This document shows positions 6,546-14,174 of a stretch of 14,174 nt of DNA, piece after piece. The position numbers were made by a program, and so were the translations under genes. The notes under the pieces were generated by a model. That model searched no databases. It saw only the letters and a program-made list of their open reading frames with translations, and was not told where the DNA came from. Within the stretch, counting starts at the first letter, position 1, and each line of letters begins with the position of its first letter. Source of the stretch: an uncultured Lachnoanaerobaculum sp. (lineage in GTDB: Bacteria; Bacillota; Clostridia; Lachnospirales; Lachnospiraceae); contig NZ_CALLVU010000007.1 of the NCBI RefSeq assembly GCF_938015485.1, positions 1 through 14,174 on the forward strand, read 5' to 3'.

Positions 6546-6672
6546 TATGAGTCCTCATATTTGTGTTGGTAAAATGTATAAAATCATAAAATATAAAATT
6601 AAAATAGAGATAATGCTATATTTTTGCGTTAAAATGTGATATAATATCATAAATTAGGTTTGGGGACTCATA
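6546..6672. repeat. Inverted pair TATGAGTCC / GGACTCATA around the restriction-operon promoter
   Basis: TATGAGTCC at 6546-6554 and its exact complement GGACTCATA at 6664-6672 flank the promoter. The first copy also forms a small dyad of its own (TATGAG-TC-CTCATA, 6546-6559). Both lie outside the -10 region, so they would suit DNA binding sites more than an RNA hairpin. No protein can be assigned. Confidence 0.3.
6637..6649 (+). promoter_or_regulatory. Extended -10 promoter covered by a 13-bp palindrome (candidate operator)
   Basis: TGATATAAT (6637-6645) is a consensus extended -10 (TGn-TATAAT), 45 bases before the HTH gene, and no good -35 is seen. The same bases are the first part of the perfect palindrome TGATAT-A-ATATCA (6637-6649). 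A protein bound here would block RNA polymerase. The small XRE-type protein encoded just downstream is the natural candidate for an autorepressor of the whole operon. Confidence 0.6.
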
Positions 6673-6689
6673 GAAAGTGAGGAAATTTA

Positions 6690-6899
6690 ATGAAAGCTAA
6701 TTATAAAAAGTTATGGCATATTTTATTGGATAGGGACATGAAAAAGAAAGAGTTAGCTCAAATAGCCGGAGTTAGTACATATACTATCAACAAGCTCAAC
6801 AAGAATGACAATGTAACAGTTGAAGTTTTAGGTAAGATTTGCAAAGCTTTGGATTGTACATTAGACGATATTATGGAATTTGAAGAGGATGGTGAATAA
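6690..6899 (+). CDS. Small XRE/Cro-type HTH regulator
   Basis: The protein is 69 residues long and consists of little besides one Cro/C1-type DNA-binding domain. The helix-turn-helix is KKKELAQIAGVSTYTINKLN (about 18-37), and VTVEVLGKICKALDCTLDDIMEF (43-65) forms the closing helices, ending in an acidic tail. This layout is common in small phage-like and restriction-linked control proteins. GAGG at 6679-6682 lies 7 bases before the ATG. The hsdM ATG follows after only 3 bases, so this is the first gene of the restriction operon. It probably binds the palindrome over the operon's -10 box and keeps methylase and nuclease expression in balance, particularly after entry into a new host. The family is clear; the role as operon regulator is inferred from position. 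Confidence 0.9.
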   Translation: MKANYKKLWHILLDRDMKKKELAQIAGVSTYTINKLNKNDNVTVEVLGKICKALDCTLDDIMEFEEDGE

Positions 6900-6902
6900 A
6901 GA

Positions 6903-8435
6903 ATGGCTGGAAAAAATAATGCAAATATAGGTTTTGAAAAACAAATTTGGGACGCAGCTTGTGTTCTTTGGGGACATATTCCTGCTGCTGAATATAGAAA
7001 AGTAATTGTTGGACTTATTTTTCTTCGTTATATATCCAGTGCCTTTGAAAAACGCTATGAGGAACTTCTAAAAGAAGGTGATGGTTTTGAAAACGATAGG
7101 GATGCATATGCAGAAGAAAATATTTTCTTTGTACCGGAAGAAGCTCGTTGGAGCAAGATTTCTTCTGCTGCACACACACCTGAAATTGGTACAGTAATTG
7201 ATGAAGCAATGAGGGCAATCGAAAAAGAAAATGCGAGTTTAAAAAATGTTTTGCCTAAGAACTATGCCAGCCCTGATTTGGATAAAAGAGTATTGGGGGA
7301 AGTCGTTGACTTATTTACTAACGAAGTAAAAATGGATGGAACTGAGGCAAGTAAAGATTTACTTGGAAGAACTTATGAATATTGTATCGCTCAGTTTGCA
7401 GCCTATGAGGGAACTAAAGGTGGTGAATTTTATACACCATCAAGTATTGTTAAGACTATTGTTGCTATTTTAAAGCCGTTTAATAATTGCCGTGTATATG
7501 ATCCTTGCTGTGGCAGTGGCGGTATGTTTGTGCAAAGTGAAAAGTTTGTACAGGCTCATAGTGACAATAGAGGTAATATTTCTGTTTATGGACAGGAATC
7601 TAATGCAGATACATGGAAGATGGCGAAAATGAATATGGCTATAAGAGGAATTGATGCCAATTTTGGTTCCTATCATGCAGATACATTTTTCAACGATATT
7701 CATAAAACATTAAAATCAGATTTTATTATGGCGAATCCACCATTTAATCTTTCAAATTGGGGAGCGGATAAATTAAAAGATGATGTAAGGTGGAAATATG
7801 GAACACCACCATCTGGGAATGCAAACTATGCATGGATACAGCATATGATACATCATTTAGCACCAAATGGAAAAATTGGATTGGTGCTTGCTAATGGAGC
7901 CTTATCTTCCCAATCTTCCGGAGAAGGAGAAATAAGGAGAAAGATTATAGAAGATGATCTTGTTGAAGGTATAGTAGCTTTGCCTACACAGTTATTTTAT
8001 AGTGTAACAATTCCTGTAACCTTGTGGTTCATTACTAAAAATAAAAAGCAAAAGGGAAAGACTCTATTTATTGATGCCAGAAAAATGGGATATATAGTTG
8101 ATAGAAAACATAGAGATTTTACAGAAGGGATACAGGAAGATGGAAGCCTTGGAGATATTGACTTATTAGCAAAAACCTTTGAGGATTTCCAAAATGGAAT
8201 ACTGGAAGAGAAAAAAGGATTTTCGGCGATTGCCACCATAGAAGATATTGCAAAGCAAGATTATATCTTAACTCCAGGACGATATGTAGGTATTGAGGAA
8301 CAAGAAGATGACGGAGAGCCTTTTGAGGAAAAGATGACAAGACTGACTTCAGAGCTTTCGGATATGTTTAAAAAGTCACGTGAACTGGAAGAGGAAATCA
8401 GAAAGAAACTGGGGGCGATTGGGTATGAGGTGTAA
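6903..8435 (+). CDS. hsdM: Type I restriction-modification methyltransferase subunit HsdM
   Basis: At 510 residues this is the usual length for HsdM (EcoR124I HsdM is about 520). An N-terminal helical domain (about 8-160: GFEKQIWDAACVLWGHIPAA, GLIFLRYIS) precedes the N6-adenine methylase domain. That domain opens with GEFYTPS (174-180), the S-adenosylmethionine site DPCCGSGG (200-207) and the catalytic NPPF (278-281). The protein methylates adenine within the bipartite site chosen by HsdS and also forms the core of the restriction complex. It starts 3 bases after the HTH gene stop, and its last 11 bases overlap the start of hsdS, so translation is probably coupled. All key motifs are intact, so an active methylase is expected. 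Confidence 0.98.
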   Translation: MAGKNNANIGFEKQIWDAACVLWGHIPAAEYRKVIVGLIFLRYISSAFEKRYEELLKEGDGFENDRDAYAEENIFFVPEEARWSKISSAAHTPEIGTVIDEAMRAIEKENASLKNVLPKNYASPDLDKRVLGEVVDLFTNEVKMDGTEASKDLLGRTYEYCIAQFAAYEGTKGGEFYTPSSIVKTIVAILKPFNNCRVYDPCCGSGGMFVQSEKFVQAHSDNRGNISVYGQESNADTWKMAKMNMAIRGIDANFGSYHADTFFNDIHKTLKSDFIMANPPFNLSNWGADKLKDDVRWKYGTPPSGNANYAWIQHMIHHLAPNGKIGLVLANGALSSQSSGEGEIRRKIIEDDLVEGIVALPTQLFYSVTIPVTLWFITKNKKQKGKTLFIDARKMGYIVDRKHRDFTEGIQEDGSLGDIDLLAKTFEDFQNGILEEKKGFSAIATIEDIAKQDYILTPGRYVGIEEQEDDGEPFEEKMTRLTSELSDMFKKSRELEEEIRKKLGAIGYEV

Positions 8436-9585
8436 GCTTGAAGAAATTGTAGATGTAACAATGGGGCAATCACCTAAATCTGAATACTATAACACAGAAA
8501 AGAATGGCTATCCTTTTTTGCAAGGAAATAGAACATTTGGATTTAAATATCCTACTTTTGATACTTATACAACAGTAATGACAAAATTTGCAAAAGCTGG
8601 AGATGTGATAATGAGCGTTAGAGCACCTGTTGGAGCTCTTAATATTACTCTGGTGGATATGTGCTTAGGGCGTGGTGTTTGTTCATTGAGAATGAAGAAT
8701 GGGAATCAGAGTTTTTTGTTTTATATGATGAAATATTATGTTTCACACTTGATTAAAAAGGAGAGTGGTACAGTATTTGGTTCTGTAAACAGGAATGATA
8801 TTAACGGTTTGGAAGTTGATATTCCAGAGGATGTAGAAGAACAAAAGAAAATTGCTCGATATTTGGAAATGATAGACGATAAGATTGAGCTAAACAATGC
8901 GATAAACAATAATTTAGAGCAACAAGCAATGGCTATATACCGTTCTTGGTTTGTTAATTATGAACCTTTTGACGGAACGAAGCCAGATGACTGGTCAGAT
9001 GGTACAATTGATGATCTCGGAACCGAAATCATATGTGGAAAAACACCCTCTACCAAGAAAAGTGAATATTATGGTGGTAATACTCCATTCATAACAATTC
9101 CTGATATGCATGGCTGCGTTTATATTGTTTCTACCGAGCGTTATCTTTCAGATGCAGGTGTTGCTTCTCAACCGAAGAAAACACTTCCACCTAATACTGT
9201 ATGCGTAAGTTGTATAGGGACAGCCGGTCTGGTAACTTTGGTATCCGAAGAGAGTCAATCTAATCAACAGATTAACTCAATAATTCCCAAAGAAGGTATC
9301 TCTGTATATTATATCTACCTATTAATGCAGACATTAGCCGATACTATCAACAAACTTGGGCAAAGTGGTAGCACAATAGTCAACTTAAATAAAACACATT
9401 TTGGCAAGATACAGGTAATGATCCCATCCGAATGTGTGTTACAGGACTTTGATTCCCTATGCAGGCCCTTGTTTGATATAATACTTTCAAATCAAAAAGA
9501 AAATATTAACCTATCAGAGCTTCGTGATGCATTGTTGCCAAAACTTATGTCCGGCGAACTTGATGTATCCGATATCGACCTCTAA
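8425..9585 (+). CDS. hsdS: Type I restriction-modification specificity subunit HsdS
   Basis: With the ATG at 8425 the protein has 386 residues. It has two target recognition domains: one from the N-terminus (LEEIVDVTMGQSPKSEYYN) and one after about residue 190 (the GKTPSTKKSEYYGG and TPFITIPDM region). Each is followed by a conserved helix. The central spacer is EEQKKIARYLEMIDDKIELN through YRSWFVNYEPF, and the C-terminal end LSELRDALLPKLMSGELDVS is typical. HsdS chooses the split DNA target and joins two HsdM and two HsdR. I prefer 8425 to the upstream in-frame ATG at 8380 because homology starts there, GGGGGCG (8411-8417) is suitably placed, and the longer form would be read from hsdM sequence. 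The recognised sequence cannot be predicted by eye. Only one hsdS is present, with no recombinase, so phase variation by shuffling is not indicated within this window. Confidence 0.96.
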   Translation: MRCKLEEIVDVTMGQSPKSEYYNTEKNGYPFLQGNRTFGFKYPTFDTYTTVMTKFAKAGDVIMSVRAPVGALNITLVDMCLGRGVCSLRMKNGNQSFLFYMMKYYVSHLIKKESGTVFGSVNRNDINGLEVDIPEDVEEQKKIARYLEMIDDKIELNNAINNNLEQQAMAIYRSWFVNYEPFDGTKPDDWSDGTIDDLGTEIICGKTPSTKKSEYYGGNTPFITIPDMHGCVYIVSTERYLSDAGVASQPKKTLPPNTVCVSCIGTAGLVTLVSEESQSNQQINSIIPKEGISVYYIYLLMQTLADTINKLGQSGSTIVNLNKTHFGKIQVMIPSECVLQDFDSLCRPLFDIILSNQKENINLSELRDALLPKLMSGELDVSDIDL

Positions 9586-9626
9586 GCCGCTAAATTATTG
9601 TTTATATTACAGAAGGAGTCGTAAAT

Positions 9627-10919
9627 ATGGAAGAAAGAATATTTAATAAAGATGAAATGGAAAACTATGGAATAGAGATAACTTCTGTAAGTTCTTTTAT
9701 TGATGAAGTAAATAAGATAAAAGATGATTTGTATGGGAGCAATGAGGAATTATTTTTCAGAGGACAAAAAGCTGATTTCTGGGATGTTATTCCAAGCATT
9801 TTTAGAGGTAATTTTTTAAGTGTAGAACATACATTAATGAAAGTTCCTCTATTAAAAGCACCTTATGAATTTATTTCTATAAATAATGATTTTGAAATCA
9901 TGACGAAATACCAGCATTATGGAATGTGCACAAGATTGTTGGATTTAACTACGAATCCGTTAGTTGCCTTATACTTTGCTTGTGAAGAATATGGTGATGT
10001 ATGTTATAAAGAAATTAAAAATGAAGAGGACACTAAAAGACAAGAAGTGAATGGTGTAATATTTTTTAATAAAAAATACTCTGTATCTACAAATGAGATA
10101 AATATAAAAGTTATATCCTCTTTATCTCAGATAGATTTATCAAATGATAATACCCTTGAATCCATATTGAGAAAACTTACAGAACGGCAAGCTATATCAA
10201 AAGAGTTAGAAGAAAGATGGAAATCAAAAGAACATTACGAAGAATTTATAAATATTATTCAGAATAATTATATTGTTACTCCACCATACAACAATGAAAG
10301 ATTATCAAGACAATGCGGAATGTTTTTATTGGCAGGATGCTTTAATTTTGTTTATACCGAGTCTATTAGTGAGTCCAGTATAGAAAAAGGATATAAAGAT
10401 TTACGAGATGAATTTGATAAAAAGTTTTTCTATATTTCTGGGGAGAACAAGAAGGCAATATTAGAGGAATTAGATACTTATAATATAAATGAGGCAACTT
10501 TATTTCCTGAATTAGAGCATCAATTGAGTTATATAAAAAATAAAAAGAATGCGAAAACAAAGGCTTCATCAGAATTTATAAAATTTGATTCTAACGATAT
10601 AAACCAACAAATAATAAAAACAGATATTGAAATAAATAGCAGCATAATAAAAGATGAAGGTTTCAAAGATACTGTCATTAAAGATTTAAGCGAAAAATAT
10701 CATTTCAATATGCAAAAAATATGGGAATTGGTGGAAGAATGGGTTTCAATAATTGATTGGAATAGACAAGAGTCTGTAATAAGTAGATTTAAGGTGAGCG
10801 TTCAAAAAGTATTACTGAAAAATGGATTCGATAAAGAACATGCAAAGAATGAATCAGAGTACATCAGTGATAAAATTATAAAGATAGCAACTGAATTATC
10901 TGAGAGGAGTGAAAAATAG
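9627..10919 (+). CDS. FRG-domain protein embedded in the type I restriction operon
   Basis: The 430-residue protein carries an FRG domain at its N-terminal side. The eponymous FRGQ lies at 44-47, and the second signature QHYGMCTRLLDLTTNPLVALYFAC at 96-119 is shown here only to define the motif; its key residues are H97, G99, R103, D106, P111 and A114. A third segment with RQ.G.F around NNERLSRQCGMFLLAGC is also present. The rest is charged and mostly helical, and the last hundred or so residues look like a separate helical domain. No signal peptide or membrane segment is seen. The biochemical role of FRG is not established to my knowledge, although such proteins often turn up in defence islands. 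AAGGAG at 9613-9618 precedes the ATG by 8 bases. The gene starts 41 bases after hsdS and its TAG overlaps the hsdR GTG by one base, so it is firmly part of the operon. It may be a modulator of the restriction complex or a second defence effector. Confidence 0.88.
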   Translation: MEERIFNKDEMENYGIEITSVSSFIDEVNKIKDDLYGSNEELFFRGQKADFWDVIPSIFRGNFLSVEHTLMKVPLLKAPYEFISINNDFEIMTKYQHYGMCTRLLDLTTNPLVALYFACEEYGDVCYKEIKNEEDTKRQEVNGVIFFNKKYSVSTNEINIKVISSLSQIDLSNDNTLESILRKLTERQAISKELEERWKSKEHYEEFINIIQNNYIVTPPYNNERLSRQCGMFLLAGCFNFVYTESISESSIEKGYKDLRDEFDKKFFYISGENKKAILEELDTYNINEATLFPELEHQLSYIKNKKNAKTKASSEFIKFDSNDINQQIIKTDIEINSSIIKDEGFKDTVIKDLSEKYHFNMQKIWELVEEWVSIIDWNRQESVISRFKVSVQKVLLKNGFDKEHAKNESEYISDKIIKIATELSERSEK

Positions 10920-13900
10920 TGGCGAAATTTTTCATAGAAGCAAATTATGAAAACTCAATAATTGAATTATTTCAGAATGATTTGGGATACGAGTATGTAT
11001 ACGGTCCTGATATTGAAAGGGGTTTTTACAATCCATTATATGAAGAGGCTTTGGTTGAATCTCTATATCGTTTGAATAGAGGAATACCGGATGATGCTAT
11101 TCAGGAAGCACTATATAAACTCAAAAACTTTGAAAACGGAGAGCTTGTGCAGAAAAACGCCGTATTTATGGACTATCTGCAAAATGGTATCCCTGTAAGA
11201 TTTTTTGTGGACGGCGAGGAGTGTTCTTCTATCGTCTATCTTGTTGACTACAAAAATCTCGAAAACAACTCCTTTATAGTTGTTAATCAATGGACTTTCA
11301 TTGAAAACAGTAATAAACGTCCTGATATAATTTTGTTCTTAAATGGTTTACCAGTTGTGTTAGTAGAACTAAAATCTCCATCTCGTGAAGAAACGGATGC
11401 ATCAGAAGCCTACAGGCAACTTCGTAATTATATGCAAGAAATTCCGTCTATGTTTATTTATAACGCTATTTGTGTTATGAGCGATCATTTGACATCTAAA
11501 GCGGGGACTATCACCTCTGGAGAAGACCGCTTTATGGAATGGAAAACAAAAGATGGAAACTATGAAAATACACAATATGCACAGTTTGATACTTTCTTTG
11601 AGGGGATGTTCCAAAAAGAAAGACTACTTGATATTATCAAAAACTTTATTTGCTTTTCAAATGAGGGGATTAACACCTTTAAAATTCTTGCCGGATACCA
11701 TCAATATTTTGCGGTAAGAAAAGCGATTGAATCTACAAAGCAAGCTACCATTACTGACGGTAAAGGCGGTGTTTTCTGGCATACACAAGGAAGCGGTAAA
11801 TCACTTTCGATGGTGTTCTATGCTCATTTATTGCAAGAAGTATTAGATAGTCCAACAATTGTTGTTCTCACCGACAGAAATGACCTTGATGACCAGCTTT
11901 ATAGTCAGTTTGCAAAGTGTAAGGATTTTTTAAGACAAGAACCATTACAAGCAGAAAGTAGAGAAAATCTAAAAACTTTGCTTGCCGGCAGACAGGCAAA
12001 TGGGATAATTTTTACTACTATGCAGAAATTCGAGGAGTCTAACGAACCTTTATCTGAACGCCATAATATTATAGTGATGGCTGATGAAGCTCATAGAGGA
12101 CAATATGGACTTGCTGAAAAAATAAAGATTACAAAGAATGAAGATGGTGATGAAGTAGCAAAGCGTGTTATCGGCACAGCAAGAGTTATTCGTAATACGC
12201 TTCCAAATGCCACATATATCGGATTTACAGGAACACCTATTTCATCAAAAGATCGCAGTACTCGTGAAGTATTTGGCGATTATATTGATATATATGATAT
12301 GACACAGGCTGTTGAAGATGGAGCAACACGTCCAGTTTATTATGAAAGTCGTGTTATTAAACTTAACCTTGACGGCACTACCTTGAAATTAATTGATGCG
12401 GAGTATGATTTAATGGCTCTTAATGCTGATGAGGAAGTTATTGAAAAGAGCAAGAGAGAACTTGGTCAGATGGAAGCAGTGCTTGGGAATGATAACACTA
12501 TTAATTCTTTGGTTTGTGATATTCTTGACCACTATGAGAATAATAGAGAGAATTTGCTTACAGGTAAAGCGATGATTGTTGCATATTCTCGCCCCATTGC
12601 CATGAAGATTTACAAGCGAATATTAGAATTTCGTCCGGATTGGACTGAAAAAGTAGCTGTTGTTATGACCTCCGGCAACAATGATCCAGAAGAATGGAGA
12701 CAGATTATAGGTAATAAACACCATAAGAATGAGCTTGCAAAGAAATTCAAAGATAACGATAGTCCTATGAAGATTGCGATTGTTGTTGATATGTGGCTAA
12801 CCGGATTTGATGTGCCGTCTCTTGCTACGATGTATGTATATAAACCTATGTCCGGACACAATCTTATGCAAGCAATTGCTCGTGTAAACCGTGTGTTCCG
12901 TGATAAAGAAGGCGGTCTTGTAGTTGACTATGTTGGAATTGCTACTGCTTTGAAGCAAGCAATGAATGATTATACTGCCCGTGATAAAAAGAACTATGGT
13001 GATACTGATGTTTCAAAGGTTGCATATCCAAAGTTTTTGGAGAAACTATCAATTTGTCGTGATAAGTTTCACGGATATGATTACACAAAGTTTATTAATG
13101 GTACAGATCTTGAGAGAGCAAAAACTATAAGCGGTGCGGTCAACTTCATTATGGGCAGAGAAAAGGTTGATGATAAGGATTCCTTCGTAAAAGAGGCTCT
13201 TATGCTTCATCAGGCTCTTTCTCTTTGTTCATCTTTAGTTGATGAAGATAGTAGATTTGAAGCAGCATTCTTTGAAGCTGTTCGAGTTCTTGTTCTAAGA
13301 CTTACAAATACCGGTGTTGGAAAAAAGATTTCATTACCGGAAATGAATGCAAGAATAAATGAACTTTTGAAACAGAGTATTAAAAGTGATGGCGTAATAA
13401 ATTTATTTTCAGATATCAAAGAAGAATTCTCTTTGTTTGACCCGAAGTTTCTTCAAGAAGTTGCAAATATGAAAGAAAAGAACCTTGCAGTTGAACTATT
13501 GAAAAAATTAATTGCAGAACAGGTTTCTGTTTATCGAAGAACAAATATTGTAAAAGCTGAAAAGTTCAGCGAGATTATGCAGCGTTCTCTTAATGCTTAT
13601 CTTAACGGCATGCTTACTAATGAGGAAGTTATAGAAGAAATGTTAAAATTGGCAAAACAGATTGCAACAGCACATCAAGAGGGAGATAAATTAGGACTGA
13701 CTGCCGATGAGCTTGCTTTCTATGACGCCTTAACAAAACCTCAGGCAATCAAGGACTTTTATGAAAATGAGGAACTGATTGCAATAACAAAAGAATTAGC
13801 AGATACTCTACGTAAGAATAAGTCGATTGATTGGCAGAAGCGTGAGTCAGCAAGAGCTAAAATGCGTATGCTGATCAAAAAACTCTTGAAAAAACATAAA

Positions 13901-14065
13901 TATCCGCCTGAAGGAATGGATGATGCCGTTCAGACTGTTATGACACAGTGCGAACTTTGGACTGATAATTTAAGCTTTGACAAAGATAATAATGCTTATT
14001 CATATACAAACCCCACGGAAGGAATTCTGCCTGTGGTCGCAGAGGACATAGGAAAATATAATTAA
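10919..14065 (+). CDS. hsdR: Type I restriction endonuclease/translocase subunit HsdR
   Basis: At 1048 residues this is close to EcoR124I HsdR (1038). The N-terminal nuclease domain keeps the PD-(D/E)xK residues D136, E150 and K152 (RPDII, then VLVELKSP). The superfamily 2 motor follows: Walker A HTQGSGKS at 288-295, DEAH at 389-392, TGTP at 437-440, motif V VDMWLTGFDVP at 623-633 and motif VI QAIARVNR at 651-658. The C-terminal third is the helical part that docks on the methylase. The protein pulls DNA past the bound complex by ATP hydrolysis and cuts at a distance from unmethylated sites. The start is GTG at 10919, overlapping the stop of the FRG gene by one base, with GAGAGGAG at 10902-10909 as ribosome site. 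All motifs are intact, so restriction activity is expected. Confidence 0.98.
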   Translation: MAKFFIEANYENSIIELFQNDLGYEYVYGPDIERGFYNPLYEEALVESLYRLNRGIPDDAIQEALYKLKNFENGELVQKNAVFMDYLQNGIPVRFFVDGEECSSIVYLVDYKNLENNSFIVVNQWTFIENSNKRPDIILFLNGLPVVLVELKSPSREETDASEAYRQLRNYMQEIPSMFIYNAICVMSDHLTSKAGTITSGEDRFMEWKTKDGNYENTQYAQFDTFFEGMFQKERLLDIIKNFICFSNEGINTFKILAGYHQYFAVRKAIESTKQATITDGKGGVFWHTQGSGKSLSMVFYAHLLQEVLDSPTIVVLTDRNDLDDQLYSQFAKCKDFLRQEPLQAESRENLKTLLAGRQANGIIFTTMQKFEESNEPLSERHNIIVMADEAHRGQYGLAEKIKITKNEDGDEVAKRVIGTARVIRNTLPNATYIGFTGTPISSKDRSTREVFGDYIDIYDMTQAVEDGATRPVYYESRVIKLNLDGTTLKLIDAEYDLMALNADEEVIEKSKRELGQMEAVLGNDNTINSLVCDILDHYENNRENLLTGKAMIVAYSRPIAMKIYKRILEFRPDWTEKVAVVMTSGNNDPEEWRQIIGNKHHKNELAKKFKDNDSPMKIAIVVDMWLTGFDVPSLATMYVYKPMSGHNLMQAIARVNRVFRDKEGGLVVDYVGIATALKQAMNDYTARDKKNYGDTDVSKVAYPKFLEKLSICRDKFHGYDYTKFINGTDLERAKTISGAVNFIMGREKVDDKDSFVKEALMLHQALSLCSSLVDEDSRFEAAFFEAVRVLVLRLTNTGVGKKISLPEMNARINELLKQSIKSDGVINLFSDIKEEFSLFDPKFLQEVANMKEKNLAVELLKKLIAEQVSVYRRTNIVKAEKFSEIMQRSLNAYLNGMLTNEEVIEEMLKLAKQIATAHQEGDKLGLTADELAFYDALTKPQAIKDFYENEELIAITKELADTLRKNKSIDWQKRESARAKMRMLIKKLLKKHKYPPEGMDDAVQTVMTQCELWTDNLSFDKDNNAYSYTNPTEGILPVVAEDIGKYN

Positions 14066-14097
14066 TGTGATCTATGGAAGAGCGAAAGGATAAATAT

Positions 14098-14174
14098 ATG
14101 GCAAAAGGAATAATATATTTAACTCAAACTTCGCACATCAAAAACGTTCCACAGACCTTGAAAACACTGACTTT
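14098..14174 (+). CDS. Start of a further small gene (cut by the window end)
   Basis: AAAGGA at 14085-14090 precedes the ATG at 14098 by 7 bases, and the frame stays open for 25 codons to the window edge. The first residues, MAKGIIYL, recall the opening of GIY-YIG proteins often found after type I restriction genes. The expected continuation (a Gly-Leu-Ile/Val-Lys-Ile-Gly stretch) is absent, so the gene may be damaged or unrelated. It lies 32 bases after hsdR with no terminator between, so it could be read with the operon. Confidence 0.4.
   Translation, partial: MAKGIIYLTQTSHIKNVPQTLKTLT

Noticed and set aside
8380..8424. Longer form of HsdS starting at ATG 8380
   Set aside because: The extra 15 residues are translated from hsdM sequence and precede the normal start of the first recognition domain.
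8425..9585. Phase-variable specificity by hsdS inversion
   Set aside because: There is one hsdS only, with no second partial copy, no recombinase gene and no long inverted repeat seen within it.

Overview
The window looks like chromosomal DNA from a low-GC, anaerobic-type bacterium of the Firmicutes lineage. A Negativicutes-like host (Veillonella, Megasphaera or Dialister relatives) is my best guess. It rests on the short-chain acid CoA-transferase operon, the ISL3-type transposase fragment and the ICE-type relaxase remnant. No rRNA, tRNA or other taxonomic marker is present, so the genus stays open. All supported genes are on the + strand.

Region 1 (1-1793): the tail of an unrecognised gene and a strong intrinsic terminator, then a 425-base AT-rich spacer and a LysR-type regulator (615-1508). 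The 285-base gap after it is dense in regulatory-looking structure: an AT-rich dyad, three direct repeats on an exact 20-bp period, and a perfect 10-bp inverted repeat ending in a T-run.

Region 2 (1794-5212): a compact three-gene catabolic operon, made up of a GntP-family permease, a family I (propionate/acetoacetate-type) CoA-transferase and a MaoC/PhaJ-type (R)-enoyl-CoA hydratase. Read in order it imports a short-chain (hydroxy) acid, loads it onto CoA and dehydrates it. Import and conversion of (R)-3-hydroxybutyrate to crotonyl-CoA is the simplest hypothesis. The LysR protein next door is the likely regulator. A long stem terminator follows.

Region 3 (5250-6540): mobile-element debris. 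There is an ISL3-family transposase cut off after its zinc ribbon and HTH, with a hairpin covering its ribosome binding site and start. Next is the C-terminal coiled-coil end of a conjugative/mobilisable-element relaxase without its catalytic domain, closed by an intrinsic terminator.

Region 4 (6541-14065): a complete type I restriction-modification operon with accessories. The order is a small XRE/Cro-type HTH protein, hsdM, hsdS, an FRG-domain protein and hsdR, tightly spaced (3-bp gap, 11-bp overlap, 41-bp gap, 1-bp overlap). An extended -10 promoter in front of the HTH gene is covered by a perfect 13-bp palindrome, which suggests autoregulation. The FRG-domain gene sitting between hsdS and hsdR is the most unusual part. 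The start of one further small gene (14098 onward) runs off the end.

The layout suggests a defence cassette brought in by a conjugative-type element that has since decayed, next to an ordinary metabolic operon. The two most promising leads are the FRG protein embedded in the restriction operon and the regulated hydroxyacid permease/CoA-transferase/hydratase operon with its 20-bp repeats.
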